Source: Clostridiales bacterium UBA6330
GTDB lineage: Bacteria > Bacillota > Clostridia > Oscillospirales > CAG-272
NCBI GenBank assembly: GCA_002438075.1
Contig: DJSQ01000010.1
Span: 1-33,219 of the forward strand
Direction of reading: 5' to 3'
Length of the DNA stretch: 33,219 bases
Of the stretch, positions 31,935 to 33,219 are shown in pieces. The notes under the pieces were generated by a model that was not told the origin of the DNA, searched no databases, and was given only the letters and a program-made list of their open reading frames with translations. Every line of letters begins with the position of its first letter. Position 1 is the first letter of the stretch. The translations under genes were made by a program, and so were the position numbers.

Positions 31935-33062
31935 TCAGGAATCCTCCTGCTCCTCCGCAAACACACGCTGAATTTCCTCCAGATAGCCGTAGCCGTTGAG
32001 GGTGTCGGGCTCCAGATAGCTCCCCTCGGTCCACTCGTTCCACGAATTGATTGTGACCAGCGGGGTCCTCTCGGGGTGCGCGTCGAGGTAATCCCTTGCC
32101 GCCTCCAACGCCTTTCCGAAGCATTCGGGCGTGTTGTTTGTAATCAGGTCGCGCTTGAAGCTCCGACACCGCAGATTATTGTCCCAGCCGACCGAAATGT
32201 GCGGGTAATACGGGATGTCATATTCCCTGTCGTACCGCTCCCACTGCTTTCTGACGGTTTGGAAAATCTCGGTATAGTCCCCCTTCGGGTGGCTGACCAG
32301 ATGCGCGAACTGGTAATTCGTGATGCTGTCGATGTGCAGCAGCTTCACCGCGTCCAGCGTGCTTCCGCTGTGCTCGGAGTCCACGCCGCTGAGGTTGACC
32401 GCGTTCTCGGACCATGCGCAGAGCTGGAGCTCCAGCCCCGCAAAGCCTGCATCGGTCACCTTTTTGCGGAATGCGTCAAGCGCCTGCGCCGTGGCTTCGA
32501 CCCCGCCGAGCCCGCGAATCAGGTTTTCCACGTCGTAAATCAGGAACACGGGCTTTCCGTCGATTTGATAATAGGAAGGGTGTTTGAAGTACTGCTCGAT
32601 AACCCGATCGCAGATTTCGTCAAACTCGGGTCTGCGCACCCAGCCGTGCCAGATCATGCTGTTGATGTGGTTGATGCGCTTATCCCACATATAATTGACG
32701 TCGTGGTTCGCCCACATGAGGTAGAACTTCACCTTATCGTTGTTCTTCGCCTTTAAGTACCCGTTATTCAGGCACTGGTCGAGGAAAGGTCTGCCGTCGT
32801 ACCAATACCAGTCGTAGATAAAGACGTTGACCCCGTGCTTGGCGGCGCATTCGATTTGTTTTTCCATGACGTTCGGGTCGGCTTCGTTCTCGTAGCCCCA
32901 GATTGGTTTTGCCCCCGAATACTTCCATTCCGGTTTATCGGTTGGGAACATGACGGTTTGCCACTCCCCAATCCCCTTCTCCCAAAATATCCTTGTGCGC
33001 GGCTCGTCCCCCGTAAATGCGGGCCAGATATATGCCGCGACGTCGTACTTTCTCTTTCCCAT
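31935..33062 (-). CDS. GH99-like / WbsX-family glycan-active protein
   Basis: 375 aa, no signal peptide, with a GGGAGGG ribosome site. It begins with YDVAAYIWPAFTGDEPR, then WYWYDGRPFLDQCL, GKPVFLIYDVENL and PYYPHISVGWDNNLRC, and ends with the hallmark WNEWTEGSYLEPD at ~339-351. This is the pattern of the WbsX/GH99-like domain family, a TIM-barrel family that includes O-antigen-linked proteins and endo-mannosidase relatives. It may cleave or process an imported or internal oligosaccharide; the substrate is not predictable. It opens the right block, behind a possible promoter at 33089-33117. Confidence 0.85.
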   Translation of the reverse strand: MGKRKYDVAAYIWPAFTGDEPRTRIFWEKGIGEWQTVMFPTDKPEWKYSGAKPIWGYENEADPNVMEKQIECAAKHGVNVFIYDWYWYDGRPFLDQCLNNGYLKAKNNDKVKFYLMWANHDVNYMWDKRINHINSMIWHGWVRRPEFDEICDRVIEQYFKHPSYYQIDGKPVFLIYDVENLIRGLGGVEATAQALDAFRKKVTDAGFAGLELQLCAWSENAVNLSGVDSEHSGSTLDAVKLLHIDSITNYQFAHLVSHPKGDYTEIFQTVRKQWERYDREYDIPYYPHISVGWDNNLRCRSFKRDLITNNTPECFGKALEAARDYLDAHPERTPLVTINSWNEWTEGSYLEPDTLNGYGYLEEIQRVFAEEQEDS

Positions 33063-33088
33063 TTCTCGCTATCCCTCCCATTACAGTT

Positions 33089-33117
33089 ATTGTACCACAG
33101 AAACGCCTCGCTGTCGT
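33089..33117 (-). promoter_or_regulatory. Possible promoter for the right block
   Basis: On the minus strand, -10 TACAAT (33094-33089) with an upstream TGG extension, a 17-base spacer and a poor -35 ACGACA (33117-33112). Transcription from ~33082 gives a leader of about 20 bases containing the GGGAGGG site. A 6-bp inverted repeat ATTGTC/GACAAT (33121-33126, 33140-33145) lies just upstream and could be an operator. Confidence 0.45.
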
Positions 33118-33180
33118 GCCATTGTCTATAAAAAAGAGTGACAATACTTTACCTTGATTGTGCAAAAGGGAAGCGAAGAC

Positions 33181-33219
33181 CTTGGGGCGCCGCCCCAAGC
33201 CCCGCTTAGGGGACTTCTT
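33181..33219. repeat. GC-rich hairpin repeat cut by the right window edge
   Basis: Perfect 9-bp arms (33181-33189 and 33191-33199) around one base, then CCCC-GCTTA-GGGG (33200-33212) and GACTTCTT. The style matches the multi-hairpin element at the left edge, but the sequence is different and the element is incomplete here. Confidence 0.5.

Noticed and set aside
31808..31966. Upstream extension of the 586-aa exported protein
   Set aside because: The extension includes the heptamer repeats and overlaps the 3' end of the GH99-like gene; the signal peptide and GGAGG site fit the ATG at 31807.

Overview
The window looks like the chromosome of an uncultured, fairly GC-rich Clostridia/Oscillospirales-type gut bacterium. 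It shows lipoprotein-anchored solute-binding proteins, Gram-positive-style AGGAGG ribosome sites, an AraC-type regulator, Clostridial CHB_HEX-type and GLUG-like surface proteins, and GC-rich multi-hairpin intergenic repeats. The taxonomic placement is inference from style, not from a marker gene. All genes but one lie on the minus strand, and the content is almost entirely plant/mucin-type glycan use. There is no gene-free stretch longer than about 250 bases, and I saw no tRNA, rRNA, CRISPR array, transposase or integrase.

Right block (33062 down to 23221): a cytoplasmic GH99-like/WbsX protein, an exported 586-aa modular protein, a 48-aa peptide gene, a large right-handed beta-helix lipoprotein, a solute-binding lipoprotein, and an exported protein with four CHB_HEX_C repeats and a Gly-Gly-Cys C-terminal anchor. 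Middle block (23124 down to 18608): an SGNH lipoprotein, a cytoplasmic SGNH esterase, a GH27 alpha-galactosidase, a 75-aa zinc-ribbon protein and a GH172 (DUF2961) enzyme, tightly packed with ATGA overlaps and ending at a bidirectional terminator. An AraC regulator (17656-18549, plus strand) diverges from the left block; the 250-bp intergenic region carries two face-to-face promoters and a perfect inverted repeat. Left block (17405 down to 183): a GH43-like beta-propeller enzyme, two different GH78 alpha-L-rhamnosidases, a solute-binding lipoprotein, a GLUG-like surface protein, a 44-aa peptide gene, a second three-module GLUG-like surface protein, a 1235-aa lipoprotein with Asp-box repeats and a stalk domain, an HpcH/HpaI aldolase and a divergent RpiB/LacAB isomerase.

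Working model (inference): exported lipoproteins and membrane-anchored surface proteins bind or process rhamnose-, galactose- and arabinose/fructose-bearing glycans. Two solute-binding lipoproteins collect oligosaccharides for permeases not in this window. Leaderless cytoplasmic glycosidases and esterases trim them, and the aldolase and isomerase-like enzyme feed the sugars to central metabolism, possibly as 2-keto-3-deoxy sugar acids.

The most unusual observation is a repeated two-gene cassette. Each of two exported proteins sharing a C-terminal domain (9008-10390 and 30047-31807) is followed after 27 and 33 bp by a tiny gene for a 44- or 48-aa peptide starting M-[KR]-[KR]-x-Y-E, with its own ribosome site. 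These peptide genes are easily missed. Other points of note are a shared C-terminal GGC(A/G)S-membrane-basic tail on two surface proteins, abrupt base-composition shifts inside genes, and degenerate heptamer repeats at block boundaries.
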